DNA of 64,000 nucleotides from Cyclobacteriaceae bacterium (GCA_012033595.1 JAAUQL010000011.1:17321-81320); one strand, 5' to 3'. Positions 1 to 9,066 are shown, numbered from the stretch's first letter. Numbers and translations are program-made. Notes: generated from the sequence alone by a model not told the origin.

Positions 1-423
1 TGTATGCCCGAAGAAACAGATCGACAAAATCATCCTGACTTTCCATTTGCAACTTCTCTGCACGGTCGAGTGCTTCGATAAAATCAGGATCGTCGTTGTT
101 GCCGCTGAGTCCTTTGATGATATCAGCGGGTGAAACCTCCAGGGTCACATGCATACCGCCCTGCAAATCGAGGCCTCTGCTCAACTCTGTCTCTTTTATT
201 TCCTTGTAGGTGTACGAAAGTCCTAAGACGTTATAGACGGGTTCGTTCCATACCGAATCGAGATAGGACTGTTTCTTGGCAAAGTCCACGTTACCACTTT
301 CATCGCTGGCAAAAGCGATGGCTTTTTCTGTACCGATGTAGAAACAAAGGTAAAAGAGAGGTAGTAGACACACAGCAATGTGACTAAGATTGTCAGAAAG
401 ACAATAAAACCTTTACTTTTCAT
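1..423 (-). CDS. secDF: Protein translocase SecDF, N-terminal part (cut by window; frameshifted)
   Basis: SecDF is an inner-membrane partner of SecYEG that uses the proton gradient to complete protein export. The first residues form one membrane helix (MKSKGFIVFLTILVTLLCVY). After a frame change the other frame reads ELSRGLDLQGGMHVTLEVSP, the hallmark entry into the first periplasmic domain of SecD. The frame breaks in a run of five T on the plus strand (323-327); a sixth T would give one open frame that continues past the window edge. Gene start is the ATG at 423. The remainder lies outside the window, so SecD-only versus fused SecDF is inferred from what is usual in Bacteroidota. An AAAAAG run can support -1 slippage, but an assembly indel is more likely given the other breaks in this window. 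Confidence 0.85.
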
Positions 424-497
424 AATATTTTATAAGTTTAAAAATTCAATTCTTTGAAATAATGGTTGGCTATTTGGCAATTATATTGAAATAGCAC

Positions 498-845
498 TTA
501 GGGGGCATTGGGGGAAATGATGAAACGAAAGAGCGTTTTGTAATAATTGTTGAAATGCAGGGGAACGTTGAAAAACGCAGGGGTGATGGTCTCGCTAATT
601 ACCGGCAAGGAAAACTCGAAAACCAGATCATTGTGAAAAACCAGATGCGATACCTGGATGACCGAATTGAAAATATCGAATGACAATGCAGGGACATCAG
701 GTTTGTCATTTTTCTCCTCCTTCGTCGATTCGGCGCTGGCGTTCTTATTGTTCTTCAGCACATTGCTGGTATGCTCGCCGGCCGTTGCCAGCAGCAATAC
801 AAAAAATGCAAGAGCCAATAGTGCTGTATTTTTCACGCTTTCCAC
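498..845 (-). CDS. Hypothetical secreted or membrane-anchored protein
   Basis: A 115-residue protein that I do not recognise. It starts at GTG with an apparent signal peptide or single N-terminal helix (about residues 6-22, LLALAFFVLLLATAG), followed by a short Asn/Lys/Glu-rich stretch (about 30-50) and a hydrophobic, aromatic-rich C-terminal half. It lies upstream of secDF on the same strand with a 74-bp gap. No ATG is available near the N-terminus; a downstream GTG (residue 4) could also serve. Function unknown. Confidence 0.5.
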   Translation of the reverse strand: MESVKNTALLALAFFVLLLATAGEHTSNVLKNNKNASAESTKEEKNDKPDVPALSFDIFNSVIQVSHLVFHNDLVFEFSLPVISETITPAFFNVPLHFNNYYKTLFRFIISPNAP

Positions 846-1081
846 AATTTTATGGGCTGCAAAGGTAAAAATTATTAATTGAAGATCAAGTACTTGAAAG
901 CATAAGCACTATCATTCATACATGAAAAAATGCGATAACAAGCATAGGACTCTGCCATTCGGTAGGAAACACAGTTTGTAGCAATGGTTTTCAACAGACC
1001 ATCGCGTGCTGTGTCCATTGAGTTATTCAATCTCAAAGGACATCATTCGCCAGAGCCCAAAGCAAATTTGCGCTACCCGGG

Positions 1082-1333
1082 CTATTTCAATTTTATTTTA
1101 CGGGTTTTGATAATGGGCTCTTTGGTATCGGTGGCTATGCCGCATGTTCCAAAGCCAAAAAGGGCATAGAGTGGGCAGCACTGTCGCATGGAAGTAATGA
1201 GCAACAAAGCTGCTCCAAAAATAAAATAAGTATTGTATTGGCCATTGGCAATATTGAGATAGTAAAGTACGGCCAATACCAATGCCAAAGACAGCCTGAT
1301 GATCCGGTCGATTTTTCCTACGTTGTGCATCAT
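1082..1333 (-). CDS. DUF2892-type small inner-membrane protein
   Basis: An 83-residue protein with the HNVGKIDRIIRL opening typical of DUF2892 (YgaP-like) proteins, followed by two membrane helices (LSLALVLAVLYYLNIA and YFIFGAALLLITS) and a CCPLYALFGFGTC segment whose cysteines are shared by many members. The open frame extends 24 codons further upstream, but the paired ATGs at 1333/1330 fit the family start, and a TATATTTG box on this strand (plus positions 1348-1355) sits just ahead of them. The family has no established function; some members are fused to rhodanese domains. Family confident, role unknown. Confidence 0.75.
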   Translation of the reverse strand: MMHNVGKIDRIIRLSLALVLAVLYYLNIANGQYNTYFIFGAALLLITSMRQCCPLYALFGFGTCGIATDTKEPIIKTRKIKLK

Positions 1334-1347
1334 ATTATTTTTTTTGT

Positions 1348-1355
1348 CAAATATA
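1348..1355 (-). promoter_or_regulatory. Bacteroidota -7 box for the DUF2892 gene
   Basis: On the minus strand the sequence reads TATATTTG, an exact match to the TAnnTTTG box recognised by the primary sigma factor of Bacteroidota. It ends 14 bases before the paired ATG start codons. No clear TTTG -33 element was found at the usual spacing. Confidence 0.4.
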
Positions 1356-1500
1356 GCTACCATGCTACCAATTGCCGGGTGACACATGGCACATAGGGCT
1401 ATCAATCTGCTTCTTGCCTGGTCCCTGGCTGTTACTTCCTTGCCAGATGAAAAGAAAAATCAAGACAAAACAATGCTTACAGGCACCACCCAACGCACCA

Positions 1501-1576
1501 CCGCTGTTTTGTCTGGTCAGCGCTCATTTCCATCGTTTAATCATACTCAAAATTTTACGTTTGCAGGCTGAGCCCT
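1501..1576. repeat. Dispersed intergenic repeat, copy A
   Basis: About 75 bp that closely resembles 32525-32602 in the same orientation. The shared core runs CAGCGCTCATTTCC, then GTTTAATCA, then CAAAATTTTAC, then GCTGA-CCCT, with a few substitutions and one-base gaps. Both copies abut the 3' end of a minus-strand gene (the M24 peptidase here, an SDR at the other site). No transposase or tRNA is nearby. Nature unknown; it could be a terminator-associated or REP-like element. Confidence 0.6.
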
Positions 1577-1578
1577 GC

Positions 1579-2652
1579 TTATAGTTCCATAAGTTCTCTC
1601 GGAAAATTGGTGAGCATCTCCAATCCACCCTCAACTACTAACACGGTATCTTCTATCCGTATTCCTCCCCAGCCTGGCAGGTACACACCAGGCTCAATGC
1701 TCAGGGCCATTCCTTTGGCAAACGTAAAATCAGAAGTATTTCTAAGGTATGGAGGTTCGTGAATTTCCAGACCGAGGCCATGACCCAGTCCCGGATAGTA
1801 AAAATCGAGGTACGCAGCCGGGATAGTCTGTCTTACGCTTTGATCGGGTAAATCACCCCGGGCTCCGGGTTTCACAGCTAGAATAGCTTCCATTTCGGCC
1901 TGCTGAATGGCGCTGTAAAGTTCGCGCTGTTTGCTGTTGGCTTTGCCCATTACAAAAGTCCGGCTGATGTCGGCGTGGTAATCCTGGTATAGTGCGCCAA
2001 AGTCGATAAGCACCAATTCTCCATTTGCCAGTTTCTTTTTGCCGGGTCTGCCATGCAGCAGCGATGTCCTTTCGCCAGAGACCACGATGGTTTCGAACGA
2101 AATGCCATTTGCTCCTTCAGACTTCAGGTTGTATTCGAGTCGTGCGGCAAGCGCCTGCTCCGTGATGCCCGGCTTGATGAAAGGCAAGGTAAGCCGCAGT
2201 GCCCGATCGGAGATTTCACAAGCCTTTCGGATTTTTGCAATTTCTCCGGCGTCTTTGATCATGCGCAGGTCTTCTACCAGGTTGGTGGTCGGTACCATGG
2301 TGAGCGCTTTGATCCCTTCAACGAATTTTTGGTGAATAGCGTGGCTCATCACACTGCTTTCGAAGCCCAATCTCTTCAACTGATATTCATCCACAAATTT
2401 CTGGTACGTCTCTACCCCATAGCGGTTGTCGTTGATCCATTTGAACACTTCTATTTCAGGATGAATCTCCAGGGCAGCCTGTTCTGAATACCGGCCATCC
2501 GTCAGAAATACACAATCTGTCCGGGTGACTAAAAGCCTGGAAGAATCGCCGGTAAAACCGGTGAGGTAAGAAATATTTGGTTCGGAGATCAGAAGCAAAC
2601 CGTCAAGGTGCGCCTGTACAAGCTTTTTTTGAAGTCTTCTTATCCTTTTCAT
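1579..2652 (-). CDS. Xaa-Pro aminopeptidase-family metallopeptidase (M24B)
   Basis: A 357-residue cytoplasmic peptidase that cleaves X-Pro bonds or dipeptides with two metal ions. The N-terminal creatinase-like domain (about 1-125) includes NISYLTGFTGDSSRLLV and LTDGRYSEQA. The C-terminal pita-bread domain carries the metal ligands: Asp in LIDFGALY and in DYHADISRTF, His in GLGHGLGLEIHEPP, and Glu in SIEPGVYLPGWGGIRIEDT. Length matches the short PepQ/YpdF-type members of the family. The start is the ATG at 2652. The gene is transcribed away from the neighbouring TonB receptor, with a 165-bp divergent promoter region between them. Exact substrate preference cannot be read from sequence. Confidence 0.9.
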   Translation of the reverse strand: MKRIRRLQKKLVQAHLDGLLLISEPNISYLTGFTGDSSRLLVTRTDCVFLTDGRYSEQAALEIHPEIEVFKWINDNRYGVETYQKFVDEYQLKRLGFESSVMSHAIHQKFVEGIKALTMVPTTNLVEDLRMIKDAGEIAKIRKACEISDRALRLTLPFIKPGITEQALAARLEYNLKSEGANGISFETIVVSGERTSLLHGRPGKKKLANGELVLIDFGALYQDYHADISRTFVMGKANSKQRELYSAIQQAEMEAILAVKPGARGDLPDQSVRQTIPAAYLDFYYPGLGHGLGLEIHEPPYLRNTSDFTFAKGMALSIEPGVYLPGWGGIRIEDTVLVVEGGLEMLTNFPRELMEL

Positions 2653-2780
2653 CTATCGAATTTCGGTATGTAAGTCGAACCTTTCACTGATATGTGGATA
2701 AAGTTAGCACATAATAGCGCTAGTCGAAAGCCTACGGATTGTAATCGCCAACCTTGTAGGTTTAGAAAATCTATATGACT

Positions 2781-2788
2781 TATATTTG
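2781..2788 (+). promoter_or_regulatory. -7 box upstream of the TonB receptor
   Basis: TATATTTG matches the Bacteroidota TAnnTTTG consensus and lies 29 bases before the chosen ATG at 2818. The -33 TTTG element is not exact. A perfect DnaA-box sequence (TGTGGATAA, 2693-2701) also lies in this divergent intergenic region but stands alone. Confidence 0.4.
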
Positions 2789-2817
2789 CCCACATCGTGC
2801 ACCAATGCGTTTTGATT

Positions 2818-5091
2818 ATGAAAATTTCATTGTTATTGTTTTTGACATTCTCGATCAGCTGCAATTATATGTATGCCCAAATCAGTCTGGCTGTCAAAGA
2901 CCTGGAGACCAACAAACCCCTGGCTGGAGCGTCAGTTTCAAGCCTGGCAGATCAAGAAATACGCATTTCGGGTTCCGATGGAAAAGTGGAGGTATCTGAC
3001 TGGAAATCAGGCACTATATTACGGATATCCTATGTAGGTTATCATACCTTTGACCATATTTTAACGGACGGAGAAAACAGGGTGTATCTGCAACCTGACT
3101 ACCAAATACTCAGCAACCTCACTGTAGTCGGCTATGAAAATGAGCGCAAACTGTATGAAATCGCGGGTTCCTATGCCATCAATTCAAAGCTGGCGATGGC
3201 TCGCTTCAACGACGAATCGCTCGTGAGATCCATGAATACCCTGCCGGGAATACGTTTCGAAGAGCGCAGCCCTGCCAGCTACCGTGTGAGCATTCGCGGT
3301 AACCTGCTGCGGTCGCCCTATGGGGTGCGCAACGTCAAAGTCTATTGGAACGACATACCCTACACCGACCCCTCCGGCAATACGCCACTCAATCTTATAG
3401 ACATGAACAATATTGGCAGGATAGAAACCATTAAAGGGCCTGCCGGCAGCATCTATGGAGCGGGCATTGGTGGAGCAATAAATATGTACAGCGATGCGAC
3501 CAATGCAAAACCATTGACGGCCGATATCGGATATGCCATAGGATCGTTTGGTATGCAAAAGCTTATCGCCAACCTCAACACAGGCAACGAAAGCCATCGA
3601 TTCTCGATACGCTATGCCAGCCAACATGCTGATGGCTATCGACAACACACCAATTCCGACCGGGAAACCGTACAGATGAGCGGCACATTCTTTCCGTCAC
3701 AAAAAAGAATTTTAACAGCGCAGATCCTGTATTCAGATCTTTTTTATCAAACCCCGGGCGGACTGAACCAGGCTCAATTTGACGAAAATCCACAACAAGC
3801 CCGACCGGGTGCAGCGGCCAAAAATGCCTCTATTGACCATGAAAATTTCCTTGCCGGCATTGTCCAAGATTATGAATGGAACGATAAAATACGCAATACA
3901 ACGTCGCTCTATTTTACCAATGGCACCAAAGAAAATCCATTCATCAACAACTACGAATTGGAGCGTTTGAAATCTTATGGTGGCCGAACTTCGTTCGACT
4001 TCCACAGTTTCATCGGCTCGCTGCCAACCACCTTTAACACAGGTGCGGAAATGAACTATGGAAATTTCCATGCCAGCAACCATGGAAATGTGGCAGGCCA
4101 TGCCGATACGCTGCGATACGAAGATGAACTCCGATCTTTGCAATCCTTCGTTTTTTTGCAAGCCGACACTGATTTGTCGGATAAATGGATCCTTAATGTA
4201 GGTGCCAGCCTCAACTACCTGCACTACAACATAGACCGCCTCAGAGATGTGGCGCTGGACACCGCCTATCAGATCAAACGCAAATTCCAGCCTGAACTCA
4301 TGCCACGTATAGGACTGGTAGGCAGGCTTAGGCCCTCCCTGTCTGTCCATGCCTCGGTTAGCGCCGGGTTTTCACCACCTACAAGCGAAGAAGTGCGCAC
4401 AAGCGATGCAAGTATCAATACCGACCTGGAGGCCGAAAAAGGGGTAAACTATGAAATTGGCGTGCGGGGCAATGCCGCCAATGGGCGCTTTTATTACGAT
4501 GCCACTGCATTTTGGATGCGACAAAGTGAAACCATCGTGAGCAAAACCACAGACCTGGGCACGGTGATTTTCGAAAATGCCGGGAACACCTCACAACTCG
4601 GTCTGGAAGCCATTGTGGGCTTTGCGCTGATAAAAAACGCTTCGAAGCCCATCTCCCTGCTCAAAATACAGACGGCTTACACGCATCACGATTTCACATT
4701 CGATAATTATCAAAAAGAAAGTGGCGGCGAAAATGTGGACTATTCAGGCAACAACCTCACCGGTACGGCGCCATATATTTCCGTGTCCACCCTCGATCTG
4801 GAAACCCGGGGGGGCGGCTATTTCAATTTTACCTTCAATTACACTGATGAAATTCCGCTTAACGATGCCAACACAGCCTATGCCGATAGTTATACCTTGA
4901 TCACCACCAAACTAGGCTGGAAAATAAGCGTACAGCAAAAGCACATTTTTGATATTTTCCTGGGAGTCGACAACCTGCTCAACGAAAAATACAGCCTGGG
5001 AAATGACCTAAATGCCTTTGGTGGTCGGTATTATAATGCCGCACCCGAAAGGAATTATTTTGCCGGGATTAAGATTGCTATTGAGCAATAA
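2818..5091 (+). CDS. TonB-dependent outer-membrane receptor
   Basis: A 757-residue receptor expected to import a scarce ligand across the outer membrane using TonB energy. After a signal peptide (MKISLLLFLTFSISCNYMYA) comes a carboxypeptidase-like regulatory domain (about 20-100, with KPLAGASVSSL and GSDGKVEVSDW). The plug follows, with LVRSMNTLPGIRF, VSIRGNLLR and IETIKGPAGSIYGAGIGGAINM. The rest is a beta-barrel with alternating aromatic strands ending NYFAGIKIAIEQ. The frame opens seven codons upstream, but MKIS begins the signal peptide and is preferred. No SusD partner is adjacent, so an iron-complex or other small-ligand receptor is more likely than a polysaccharide one; the ligand itself is unknown. 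Confidence 0.88.
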   Translation: MKISLLLFLTFSISCNYMYAQISLAVKDLETNKPLAGASVSSLADQEIRISGSDGKVEVSDWKSGTILRISYVGYHTFDHILTDGENRVYLQPDYQILSNLTVVGYENERKLYEIAGSYAINSKLAMARFNDESLVRSMNTLPGIRFEERSPASYRVSIRGNLLRSPYGVRNVKVYWNDIPYTDPSGNTPLNLIDMNNIGRIETIKGPAGSIYGAGIGGAINMYSDATNAKPLTADIGYAIGSFGMQKLIANLNTGNESHRFSIRYASQHADGYRQHTNSDRETVQMSGTFFPSQKRILTAQILYSDLFYQTPGGLNQAQFDENPQQARPGAAAKNASIDHENFLAGIVQDYEWNDKIRNTTSLYFTNGTKENPFINNYELERLKSYGGRTSFDFHSFIGSLPTTFNTGAEMNYGNFHASNHGNVAGHADTLRYEDELRSLQSFVFLQADTDLSDKWILNVGASLNYLHYNIDRLRDVALDTAYQIKRKFQPELMPRIGLVGRLRPSLSVHASVSAGFSPPTSEEVRTSDASINTDLEAEKGVNYEIGVRGNAANGRFYYDATAFWMRQSETIVSKTTDLGTVIFENAGNTSQLGLEAIVGFALIKNASKPISLLKIQTAYTHHDFTFDNYQKESGGENVDYSGNNLTGTAPYISVSTLDLETRGGGYFNFTFNYTDEIPLNDANTAYADSYTLITTKLGWKISVQQKHIFDIFLGVDNLLNEKYSLGNDLNAFGGRYYNAAPERNYFAGIKIAIEQ

Positions 5092-5104
5092 GTATATATA
5101 CGGA

Positions 5105-5148
5105 AATGCGCTACTTCAAAGTGTGTTGTTGCACCGTAGTAGCGCATT
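5105..5148. terminator. Long inverted repeat after the TonB receptor
   Basis: AATGCGCTACT at 5105-5115 pairs perfectly with AGTAGCGCATT at 5138-5148 across a 22-base loop. There is no T-tract, so it may act as a Rho-independent terminator of weak type, an mRNA 3' stabiliser, or a site upstream of the nitroreductase gene. Confidence 0.45.
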
Positions 5149-5202
5149 AGGATCAGAACCACTTTTAATTATTTATACAATAATAAAATTCCAATATCTA
5201 TC

Positions 5203-5793
5203 ATGGAAAAATTCAATACTTCAGAGATTACAAGGCTTATCAGAAGCAGGCGATCCATCTATCCGGCGCAATATTCCGGTGAGGTGATTCCACAGGAGAT
5301 CATTGAAGAAATACTCGAAAATGCAAATTGGGCACCTACACACAAGCTTACCGAGCCTTGGAGATTTACAGTATTTTCGGGCAATGGATTAAAGCAACTC
5401 GCCAATTCTATGGCAGAACTTTACCAAAAGGTGACCACGGCCCGCGGCACTTTTGAAGAGAAAGATTTTGAGAAGTTGCAAACCAAGCCATTGCTCGCAT
5501 CGCACATCATAGCCATCGCCATGAAACGAGACGAAAAAGAACGCCTCCCGGAAATAGAGGAAATAGAAGCTGTGGCCTGCGCGGTTCAAAATATTTACCT
5601 CACTGCCTCGGCCTTTGGAATAGGTTGCTATTGGGGCACCGGGGGCATCACCTACTTTCAAGAATCTAAGGAACTCTTTGGCCTTGATCCCAAAGACAAG
5701 TTGTTGGGATTTATGTTTATGGGCTATCCAAAAGGTAAATGGCCAAACAGCAAGCGAAAACCCATAGAAGACAAGGTAACCTGGGTAGAGTAG
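5203..5793 (+). CDS. Nitroreductase-family oxidoreductase
   Basis: A 196-residue FMN-dependent NAD(P)H oxidoreductase of the nitroreductase fold. Family features are the opening RRSIYPAQYS with basic residues that bind FMN phosphate, the ILENANWAPTHKLTEPWRFTVFSG segment, and the C-terminal GIGCYWGTGG and GFMFMGYPKGKWP motifs. Length is normal. It stands alone between the TonB receptor and the convergent rluB gene. Substrate unknown. Confidence 0.9.
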   Translation: MEKFNTSEITRLIRSRRSIYPAQYSGEVIPQEIIEEILENANWAPTHKLTEPWRFTVFSGNGLKQLANSMAELYQKVTTARGTFEEKDFEKLQTKPLLASHIIAIAMKRDEKERLPEIEEIEAVACAVQNIYLTASAFGIGCYWGTGGITYFQESKELFGLDPKDKLLGFMFMGYPKGKWPNSKRKPIEDKVTWVE

Positions 5794-5892
5794 CGTATCT
5801 TTCCGATGGGTAACACCTATGCTTTTTTATTTTTCAAAATTGCTGATGCGGATAGTAGATTCAAGATTGCTATGCCCTCAGGAAGAGACCGC

Positions 5893-6696
5893 TTAACGAA
5901 GGGATTTTAATTTCCTCACTTCCTTTTCGGTCAAAAAGCGCCAATTGCCCCGGGGAAGGTCTTTTTTGGTAAGCCCGGCAAACAGCACTCTGTCGAGCCT
6001 GGACACTTCGTATCCAAAGTGTTCAAATATCCGGCGAACGATTCTGTTTCGGCCACTGTGTATTTCTACGCCGAGCGCAATGCCATTTGCATCGAGGATG
6101 GCGATTTCATCCACTTTGGCCATGCCATCTTCCAGCGCTATACCTTCTTTTATTTTTTCAAAATGCTCCTTTTCTATGGGTTTATTGAGTTCGACCTGAT
6201 ACACTTTGGTGATTTCGTGCGAAGGGTGGGTCAGTTTTTTCGATAACTCTCCATCGTTGGTGAGCAACAGTACGCCGCTGGTATTTCTGTCGAGGCGGCC
6301 TACCGGATAAATTCTCTCCGTACATGCCTTGGCCACCAACTGCATTACTGTTTTTCGCTCCTGGGGGTCATCGGTCGTGGTAATAAAGTCCTTTGGTTTA
6401 TTTAGCAATACATACACAGATTTTTCGCGGGAGAGGAGGATATTGCCATGGTGCACCTGGTCGCCGGCTTGCACCTGATAGCCCATTTCTGTAATTACTT
6501 TTCCATTTACCTTTATTTTACCATCTTTTATCAGTTCGTCTGCCTCACGTCTGGAGCATACACCCGACTGTGCAATGTATTTGTTGAGCCGGGTGGGTTC
6601 GTTGGGTTGAGAAGGAACTTCCGGCGATTTTGTCGAAACAGATTTATTCACAGGCCTTACGGCTTTTTTGCGCATTGGTTTTTTGTCAAATGCCAT
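5893..6696 (-). CDS. rluB: Ribosomal large-subunit pseudouridine synthase (RluB/RsuA family)
   Basis: A 267-residue enzyme that isomerises uridine to pseudouridine in rRNA. After a basic, proline-rich extension (1-35) there is an S4 RNA-binding domain (RLNKYIAQSGVCSRREADELIKDGKIKV split over about 36-65) and the catalytic domain with VGRLDRNTSGVLLLTNDG, where the Asp of RLD is the nucleophile. GRNRIVRRIFEHFGYEV is the second family motif. The basic N-terminal tail is common in Bacteroidota. It lies 44 bp downstream of scpB on the same strand, matching the frequent scpB-rluB gene pair. RluB versus RluE/RsuA assignment rests on the scpB context. Confidence 0.92.
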   Translation of the reverse strand: MAFDKKPMRKKAVRPVNKSVSTKSPEVPSQPNEPTRLNKYIAQSGVCSRREADELIKDGKIKVNGKVITEMGYQVQAGDQVHHGNILLSREKSVYVLLNKPKDFITTTDDPQERKTVMQLVAKACTERIYPVGRLDRNTSGVLLLTNDGELSKKLTHPSHEITKVYQVELNKPIEKEHFEKIKEGIALEDGMAKVDEIAILDANGIALGVEIHSGRNRIVRRIFEHFGYEVSRLDRVLFAGLTKKDLPRGNWRFLTEKEVRKLKSLR

Positions 6697-6740
6697 GGAT
6701 ATCAGATGATTATTTGTGCAAAAATAAAGAAAATTAGCGC

Positions 6741-7304
6741 TTAGTCCTCACCCTGATCGCCGATGGTGTTTTCTTCTGCAGCAAAGTCTTTGGGGGTAGG
6801 CAACTCTTTGAGGTCGTTGATGCCAAAATATTCCATGAAATTGCGGGTGGTTCCATAGATCAGCGGTTTGCCCACACTTTCTGATTTGCCTTTTATTTCG
6901 ATGAGTTCTTTTTCGAGCAGTTTTTGCACAGTATAGTCGCAATTGACCCCTCGTATGCGTTCTACTTCAGATTTGGTGATGGGCTGTTTATAGGCAATGA
7001 TCGAGAGCGTCTCCAGAGCCGAATTGGACATCCGCTTTTTCGATTGTTGTTTTAGCATAATGCCTATGCTGGCCTGGTAGGCCGGTTTGGAGTAAAAAAG
7101 GTACCCGCCACCCACCTTTGCTATTTCTATGGCAAAGCTATCTGACTGGTACCTTTCCTGCAACTGCCCGATCGCCCTGGCGATATCTTCCAATGGCACC
7201 TCCGCATCGAACATTTCGGCCAGACAGGCCTGGATTTCTTCTTGTTTGATGGGCTGGGCAGCACAAAATATGAGTGCCTCTACATGGTTTTGTAAAAAAT
7301 CCAA
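6741..7304 (-). CDS. scpB: Segregation and condensation protein B
   Basis: ScpB dimers bind ScpA and regulate the Smc complex that organises and segregates the chromosome. The 187-residue protein shows the two winged-helix domains: the first with VEALIFCAAQPIKQEEIQACL, the second with ALETLSIIAYKQPITKSEVERIRG followed by LIEIKGKSESVGKPLIYGTT, the strongest family signature. The start is a TTG at 7304, one base after the stop codon of the DksA-like gene, indicating coupled translation. scpA is not in the window. Confidence 0.95.
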   Translation of the reverse strand: MDFLQNHVEALIFCAAQPIKQEEIQACLAEMFDAEVPLEDIARAIGQLQERYQSDSFAIEIAKVGGGYLFYSKPAYQASIGIMLKQQSKKRMSNSALETLSIIAYKQPITKSEVERIRGVNCDYTVQKLLEKELIEIKGKSESVGKPLIYGTTRNFMEYFGINDLKELPTPKDFAAEENTIGDQGED

Positions 7305-7305
7305 A

Positions 7306-7689
7306 TCAATTGCGATTGAGCTTGGCCTCTATGCTCTGCATGGTGTGCGGGACAGCGCGAAGCCGCTCTTTGGGTATCAGCTTGCCTGTATCGACGCAAA
7401 CACCATAGGTGCCGTTTTTAATTCTGATGAGTGCATTTTCCAGATTGGCAATAAATTTTTGTTGTCTGGCAGCCAGTTGGCTCAGGCTCTCTTTTTCTGC
7501 GGTATCCGCTCCATCTTCCAGGACTTTGGCGTAGGCAAAGGTGGCATCGGTGCCACTATCGTCGTCTTTGCTCAAGGTAGCTTTCAGACTTTGCAATTCC
7601 TTCCTGGCCTTTTCCAGCTTTATGTTGATGAGCTCTTCAAACTCCTGTAGTTCAGAACTGGAATACGCTTGTTTTTCATCATTTCCCAT
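7306..7689 (-). CDS. DksA/TraR-family protein with degenerate zinc finger
   Basis: A 127-residue protein with the coiled-coil domain of DksA (about 10-85, rich in Leu/Lys/Glu, including ELINIKLEKARKELQSLK) and the tail GTYGVCVDTGKLIPKERLRAVPHTM. DksA proteins bind the RNA polymerase secondary channel and assist ppGpp in transcription control. Only one of the four zinc-binding cysteines is present, a condition common in the Bacteroidota version, so the fold is probably metal-independent. It heads the DksA-like/scpB/rluB cluster. Family membership is clear; direct ppGpp synergy is not implied by the sequence. Confidence 0.85.
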   Translation of the reverse strand: MGNDEKQAYSSSELQEFEELINIKLEKARKELQSLKATLSKDDDSGTDATFAYAKVLEDGADTAEKESLSQLAARQQKFIANLENALIRIKNGTYGVCVDTGKLIPKERLRAVPHTMQSIEAKLNRN

Positions 7690-7866
7690 AGCAAATCCTT
7701 TTAAGATAAAACGCTTAATTAAAATAAAGCCCCAAAAATAGGATAAGATTCCTAAACAAAAAATAATCTCATTTTAGAATTTATCCCTCATTACGAGCTA
7801 CTTTTAAATAAGTAAAAGCCTTCAAAAGGTTACATTTCCACATATAAATGTATCATTGCCACCATC

Positions 7867-8871
7867 ATGAAAAGAATATTCCGAGTCACGAGCACATCAC
7901 TTTATTTATATTTTGTCGCAGTCGTTTTCACCCACGCGCAACCCGTGGCACTGGTGATCCACGACGGGGCAGGAAACATTGAAAAACAATATTTTCCGGA
8001 CACGATAGCGCAACAATATCGTCAAAAACTTGAGGAAGCTCTGCTTGCCGGATATGACATCTTGCAGCGAGGAGGCACCAGCATGGACGCCATACACGCT
8101 GCCATAGTGCTGATGGAAGACAGTCCATTGTTCAACGCGGGCAAAGGAGCGGTGTTTACCCATGCCGGTACCAACGAAATGGACGCTGCGCTCATGGACG
8201 GAGCCACGCTGAAGGCAGGCGCAGTGGCCGGGGTAAAGCATATCAAGAACCCAATAAGTGCAGCAAGAGCCGTCATGGATCATTCACCACATGTGATGCT
8301 CACCGGAAAAGGAGCCGAGGAGTTTGCCCAACAGCGAGGCATTCTTCTGGTAGACTCTTCTTATTTTTATACAGAAAAAAGTTACCGGCATTGGAAGAAG
8401 GCCAATATGGATGGCAGACGAGAAGAAGGAATATACCTCGGAAGAAATAATCAATACAAATTTGGAACGGTGGGGGCAGTGGCGCTGGATATCCATGGCA
8501 ATATTGCTGCCGGTACTTCCACCGGCGGCATGACCAACAAACGGTACGGCCGAGTGGGAGATTCACCAATCATTGGTGCCGGCACATACGCCAACAACAG
8601 CACCTGTGGTATTAGTGCCACCGGGCACGGCGAATACTTTATCAGATCGGTGGTAGCCTACGACATCTCTGCACTCATGGAATACAAAGGCCTGGATATT
8701 CAATCGGCTGCCGATAGAGTCATTAAACAAAAATTAAAAGAACGGGGAGGCGAAGGCGGCGTGATTGGCCTGGACAAGCAAGGGAACGTGATGTTTTCAT
8801 TCAATACTAAAGGTATGTTCAGGGCTTACATCAAAGAAGACCAAATACCCCGGGTTTTCATTTACGAATAA
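7867..8871 (+). CDS. Isoaspartyl peptidase / L-asparaginase (Ntn-hydrolase)
   Basis: A 334-residue threonine hydrolase that removes isoaspartyl damage or hydrolyses asparagine. It has a signal peptide (to about residue 24), so it acts in the periplasm or outside. The N-terminal part contains GGTSMDAIHAAIVLMED and the alpha-chain motif FNAGKGAVFT. Autocleavage is expected before the Thr of GTVGAVALD, giving a beta chain with GNIAAGTSTGGMTNKRYGRVGDSPIIGAGTYA split over two motifs of the family. Length is normal. It is monocistronic, preceded by a 177-bp AT-rich intergenic region with a TATCATTG near-match to the -7 box. Confidence 0.93.
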   Translation: MKRIFRVTSTSLYLYFVAVVFTHAQPVALVIHDGAGNIEKQYFPDTIAQQYRQKLEEALLAGYDILQRGGTSMDAIHAAIVLMEDSPLFNAGKGAVFTHAGTNEMDAALMDGATLKAGAVAGVKHIKNPISAARAVMDHSPHVMLTGKGAEEFAQQRGILLVDSSYFYTEKSYRHWKKANMDGRREEGIYLGRNNQYKFGTVGAVALDIHGNIAAGTSTGGMTNKRYGRVGDSPIIGAGTYANNSTCGISATGHGEYFIRSVVAYDISALMEYKGLDIQSAADRVIKQKLKERGGEGGVIGLDKQGNVMFSFNTKGMFRAYIKEDQIPRVFIYE

Positions 8872-9035
8872 GGTTTTTTGTCAGCCTGGAGGCATCTAGC
8901 AGCGATTGGCCGTTTTCTTAAAATCAACATGTGACAATCAGGCTCGAATTCAATCAGTCACCTAAACCGATACAAAACCATAAGCCTGGCAACTTTTACC
9001 GCATCGCGCAGTGGGATTGACAACTTAAAATTAGG

Positions 9036-9043
9036 TACTTTTG
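9036..9043 (+). promoter_or_regulatory. -7 box upstream of the methyltransferase
   Basis: TACTTTTG matches TAnnTTTG and lies 23 bases before the ATG at 9067. A TTGACA-like sequence 15 bases upstream may stand in for the -33 element. Confidence 0.4.
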
Positions 9044-9066
9044 GGGCTGTAAACCAGTGATGACCT

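Noticed and set aside
300..423. Programmed -1 frameshift in secDF at AAAAAG
   Set aside because: Many other genes in the window have similar single-base breaks at A/T runs, and SecDF is not known to use frameshifting, so a sequence error is the simpler reading.
984..1169. Short plus-strand open frame
   Set aside because: It overlaps the DUF2892 gene on the other strand and has no protein-like features.
2693..2701. Origin-related DnaA box (TGTGGATAA)
   Set aside because: A single perfect 9-mer in 64 kb is expected by chance and no others are near it.
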